From: an uncultured Sphingomonadaceae bacterium
GTDB lineage: Bacteria; Pseudomonadota; Alphaproteobacteria; Sphingomonadales; Sphingomonadaceae
Assembly: GCA_946479505.1 (NCBI GenBank)
Contig: CAMLGC010000098.1
Span: forward strand, 1-7,883
DNA: 7,883 nucleotides
Direction of reading: 5' to 3'
The notes under the pieces are model-generated. The model was not told the origin of the DNA, searched no databases, and saw only the letters and a list, made by a program, of their open reading frames with translations. The position numbers and the translations under genes were made by a program. Of this stretch, positions 5,838 to 7,883 are shown one piece after another; position 1 is the first letter of the stretch; each line of letters begins with the position of its first letter.

Positions 5838-6266
5838 ATGCAGGTCCGCCGTATCGACGACCGTATCTCGGTCTCGCCGCAGATCGATCCCGCGGACGTG
5901 ACCGAGCTTGCCGCGCAGGGCTTCGCGGCCGTCGTCAATAACCGCCCCGACCATGAGGAACCGGGCCAGCCCGAGGGCGCGGCCGTCGCGCTGGTCGCCG
6001 AGACGCTGGGCCTCGCCTACACCGCGATCCCGGTCGCGCAGGGCTTCTCGCACCCGCAGATCGATGCGATGCGCGCCGCGCTCGACACGGCCGACGGCCC
6101 CGTGCTCGCCTTCTGCCGCTCGGGCACGCGTTCGGCGAACCTGTGGGCGCTCGCCGAGGCCCAGGCGGGCGGGGACCCGGAAACGATCACCGCCAAGGCG
6201 CGCGCCGCCGGATACGATCTTTCGGGCATCCGTCCGCTGCTCGATGCGTTGTCGACACAGGCATGA
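5838..6266 (+). CDS. DUF442 / TIGR01244-family phosphatase-rhodanese-like protein
   Basis: The product has 142 residues, covering a single DUF442 domain (the domain also fused to beta-lactamase-fold hydrolases in Blh-type proteins). Family signs are RRIDDRISVSPQI near the start, VVNNRPDHEEPGQP (32-45) and the active-site loop CRSGTR (93-98). Cys93 is the nucleophile and the six-residue loop is of rhodanese size rather than the classic CX5R phosphatase loop. Relatives are linked to sulfur transfer, often with sulfide or persulfide enzymes, but no such partner gene is visible here. The protein should be cytosolic, as there is no signal peptide or membrane segment. The start at 5838 follows AAGGAGG at ideal spacing, 37 bases after recQ. 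Its stop overlaps the next start as ATGA, tying it to a small membrane protein. Family assignment is firm; whether it acts as sulfurtransferase or phosphatase is open. Confidence 0.9.
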   Translation: MQVRRIDDRISVSPQIDPADVTELAAQGFAAVVNNRPDHEEPGQPEGAAVALVAETLGLAYTAIPVAQGFSHPQIDAMRAALDTADGPVLAFCRSGTRSANLWALAEAQAGGDPETITAKARAAGYDLSGIRPLLDALSTQA

Positions 6267-6655
6267 ACTGGATTTTGCTCGCGGGATCAGTGGTGGCGGT
6301 ATTGGGATTGGCAGGGCTCGCGCGGCTGTTGAAGCTCGGCGGCGAGGGAAAAGTGGACGACGCAGGCGCGGCGGCCAAGGCGGCCGAGGACGCGCTGCCT
6401 GGCTTCGCGGCCGAAGGTGCGATGGTCTCCGATGACGATCGCGCGGCGATCATCGCGGGCGCGCATGGCCGCGTTGCGGTGGTCAAGGCGCACGGCGCGA
6501 ACCTCGCGGTGCGCGAGGTCGCCTGGTCGGCGGTGCGCTCGACACACGAGGGGTTGGAGGTCGAGACCGGCGACCGGCGTTTCGGGCTGATCACGTTGAA
6601 GGGCGTCGACGTGCTCGACGCCCGGCGTATGGCGCGCTCGCTGACATCGGTGTAA
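6263..6655 (+). CDS. Small single-pass membrane-anchored protein, unknown function
   Basis: The product has 130 residues and is not recognised. Residues 3-20 are hydrophobic (ILLAGSVVAVLGLAGLA) and followed by RLLK, consistent with an uncleaved N-terminal anchor and the rest in the cytoplasm. An Ala/Asp/Glu-rich linker follows (about 30-55). A compact C-terminal region (about 56-130) then alternates beta-like segments: AIIAGAHGRVAVVKAHGANLAVREV, LEVETGDRRFGLITLKGVDVLDARRMA. This could be a small beta domain, possibly PH-like in outline, but that is a guess. There are no cysteines. The ATGA overlap with the DUF442 gene and the lack of a good ribosome binding site imply coupled translation, and so perhaps a shared process or complex. 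The next gene starts ten bases after its stop. Confidence 0.78.
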   Translation: MNWILLAGSVVAVLGLAGLARLLKLGGEGKVDDAGAAAKAAEDALPGFAAEGAMVSDDDRAAIIAGAHGRVAVVKAHGANLAVREVAWSAVRSTHEGLEVETGDRRFGLITLKGVDVLDARRMARSLTSV

Positions 6656-6665
6656 GCAAGCGGGC

Positions 6666-7625
6666 ATGGAGCTGCCCGACCCCGTCGACTTTGCGATCCC
6701 CGCCTTCGTCGCGCTGGTGCTCGCGGAGATGCTGGTCGCGCGGTTCAGGGATCGGCGGCGCTACGAACCCCGGGACACGCTTACCTCCTTGAGCCTGGGC
6801 CTCGGCAGCACGGTCGCGGGGCTGCTGTCGGGCGGGCTCGTCTTCGCGCTCGCGAGCTGGGTGTGGCAGTTCCGCCTGTTCGACATCGGCTGGCAATGGT
6901 GGGCGTTCGTCCTGTGCTTCGTGCTCGACGATCTGGCCTATTACGCCTTCCACCGCTCTGCGCACCGCGTCCGCTGGTTCTGGGCGAGCCACGTCATCCA
7001 CCATTCGAGCCAGCATTATAACCTCTCGACCGCGCTCCGGCAGACCTGGACGGGCTTCTTCAGCCTCGCCTTCCTGTTCCGCCTGCCGCTGTTCCTGATC
7101 GGCTTCCCGCCCGTCATGGTGTTCTTCGTCGCGGGCGTGAACCTCGTCTATCAGTTCTGGATCCACACCGAGGTGATCGGGCGGATGCCCCGCTGGTTCG
7201 AGGGCGTCATGAACACGCCCTCGCACCACCGCGTCCACCACGCGACCAATGCGCGCTATCTCGATCGCAACTATGCGGGCGTGTTCATCGTCTGGGACCG
7301 GATGTTCGGCACCTTCGAGCCCGAGCGCGACGACGATCGCCCGCGCTACGGCATCGTCAAGAACCTGGGCAGCTTCAACCTGTTCTGGGCCGCGTTCCAT
7401 GAATGGACAGGGATCGCGAAGGACGTGTGGGCGGCGCCGGGGCTGGGGAACAAGCTCAACTACATCATCCGCGAGCCGGGCTGGAGCCATGACGGCAGCC
7501 GCGAGACGAGCGCGACGATCCGCGCGCGCTGGCAGGAACGAGAGAGGGGAGAGGCCGAGTGGAGGAAGCCGACATCGTCGTCGTCGGGGGCGGATCGGGA
7601 GGCAGCGCCGCCGCGGGCCGCCTGA
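6666..7625 (+). CDS. Fatty acid hydroxylase / sterol desaturase family membrane di-iron enzyme
   Basis: The product has 319 residues and is a multi-pass inner-membrane protein. It has the histidine clusters that bind two irons in this superfamily (PF04116): HRSAH (96-100), HVIHH (109-113) with His117 in SSQHYN, His167 in FWIHTE, and HHRVHH (187-192). Asp89 and the LDDLAYYAFHR context are also typical. Hydrophobic segments lie at about 9-24, 42-66, 77-95 and 130-165. Such enzymes use oxygen and electrons to hydroxylate or desaturate lipids, sterols, alkylglycerols or carotenoids; the exact substrate cannot be told from sequence. The ribosome binding site before ATG 6666 is weak. The last 23 codons overlap the GMC oxidoreductase gene in another frame, and the C-terminal tail (TSSSSGADREAAPPRAA) looks like a by-product of that overlap. 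An adjacent GMC oxidoreductase could oxidise the alcohol made here. Confidence 0.93.
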   Translation: MELPDPVDFAIPAFVALVLAEMLVARFRDRRRYEPRDTLTSLSLGLGSTVAGLLSGGLVFALASWVWQFRLFDIGWQWWAFVLCFVLDDLAYYAFHRSAHRVRWFWASHVIHHSSQHYNLSTALRQTWTGFFSLAFLFRLPLFLIGFPPVMVFFVAGVNLVYQFWIHTEVIGRMPRWFEGVMNTPSHHRVHHATNARYLDRNYAGVFIVWDRMFGTFEPERDDDRPRYGIVKNLGSFNLFWAAFHEWTGIAKDVWAAPGLGNKLNYIIREPGWSHDGSRETSATIRARWQERERGEAEWRKPTSSSSGADREAAPPRAA

Positions 7626-7883
7626 GCGAAGGCGGGAAGTATTCCGTCGCGCTGCTGGAGGCGGGCGGCGCCAATACGGGGATGCGCACGCTGTGCCCCG
7701 GCTTCATGGCGTTTCAGACGCCCGCGACCAACTGGCGGTTTGAGACGGTGCCGCAAAAGGGTCTCGGCGGCAGGCGCGGCTATCAGCCCCGCGGCAAAGG
7801 CATGGGCGGATCGTCCGCAATCAACGCGATGCTCTACATCCGCGGCAACAAGTGGGATTACGACAATTGGGAACGGCTCGGCG
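7559..7883 (+). CDS. GMC-family FAD-dependent oxidoreductase (5' part only)
   Basis: The frame is open from GTG 7559 to the window end, giving 108 residues. The N-terminus is the FAD-binding Rossmann motif: VEEADIVVVGGGSGG (1-15) with GGGSGG at 10-15, then LLEAGG (32-37), whose Glu34 would contact the FAD ribose. The first GMC signature follows: PRGKGMGGSSAINAMLYIRG (77-96), then NKWDYDNW, close to choline and other alcohol dehydrogenases. GMC enzymes oxidise alcohols, often to aldehydes, and are usually 500-570 residues, so about four fifths lie beyond the window. The GTG start is chosen because the purine-rich stretch AGGGGAGAGG (7545-7554) precedes it and it leaves the usual few residues before the Rossmann motif. 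It overlaps the hydroxylase gene by 67 bases, implying co-transcription. Family is certain; the substrate is unknown. Confidence 0.92.
   Translation, partial: MEEADIVVVGGGSGGSAAAGRLSEGGKYSVALLEAGGANTGMRTLCPGFMAFQTPATNWRFETVPQKGLGGRRGYQPRGKGMGGSSAINAMLYIRGNKWDYDNWERLG

Noticed and set aside
4022..5938. A 638-codon open frame on the minus strand covering all of recQ
   Set aside because: RecQ on the plus strand has every family motif. Long antisense frames arise in GC-rich genes with G/C third positions. The antisense translation is low-complexity in Arg/Ala/Asp/Glu and shows no domain.
6591..7490. A 299-codon minus-strand open frame opposite the hydroxylase gene
   Set aside because: The plus strand encodes all histidine clusters of the di-iron family. 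The antisense product is a charged Arg/Glu/Ala sequence with no recognisable fold.
1..7883. Mobile element, CRISPR array, defence island or RNA gene
   Set aside because: No direct-repeat array, transposase, integrase, terminal inverted repeats, tRNA-like fold or rRNA sequence is visible, and base composition is even throughout.

Overview
The window looks like chromosomal DNA of a sphingomonad-type alphaproteobacterium (order Sphingomonadales). This is inferred from four things: very high GC with strong G/C third-position bias, an Atm1-type ABC exporter fragment of the kind characterised in Novosphingobium, a DUF442 protein with the NNRPD motif, and small secreted Ser/Gly/Ala-rich proteins. 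The genes are tightly packed and share similar base composition. I see no rRNA, tRNA, CRISPR array, insertion sequence, integrase or attachment site, and no intergenic gap longer than about 160 bases.

Layout. (1) 1-539, + strand: C-terminal half of an ABC exporter ATPase, cut by the window edge. (2) 697-1904, + strand: three consecutive small genes for secreted or exported low-complexity proteins. Gene 1 has its own strong ribosome binding site. A GNRA-tetraloop hairpin lies between genes 1 and 2, and genes 2 and 3 overlap by ATGA. (3) 1915-3025, - strand: a GNAT acetyltransferase (COG2388 type) followed by a DUF347-type membrane protein built from four internal repeats. (4) 3111 to the end, + strand: six closely spaced genes. 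They are a cysteine-rich periplasmic protein, recQ helicase (ATGA overlap), a DUF442 phosphatase/rhodanese-like protein, a small single-pass membrane protein (ATGA overlap), a di-iron fatty acid hydroxylase/sterol desaturase family membrane protein, and the start of a GMC flavin oxidoreductase. The GMC gene overlaps the hydroxylase by 67 bases.

How the genes may work together. The 3111-7883 run is probably one transcript, or a few overlapping ones, because the gaps are -4, 37, -4, 10 and -67 bases. Its functions are mixed: envelope protein, DNA repair, sulfur or phosphatase chemistry, and lipid or alcohol oxidation. The most plausible functional pair is the membrane hydroxylase with the GMC oxidoreductase, since hydroxylation followed by alcohol oxidation is a sensible sequence, but the substrate cannot be read from the sequence. 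The 85-base gap 3026-3110 separates the divergent acetyltransferase and periplasmic protein genes and carries overlapping inverted repeats.

I found no convincing new defence, mobile or RNA-guided system. The least explained parts are the three-gene secreted cassette, the Cys-rich periplasmic protein coupled to recQ, and the small membrane protein coupled to DUF442.
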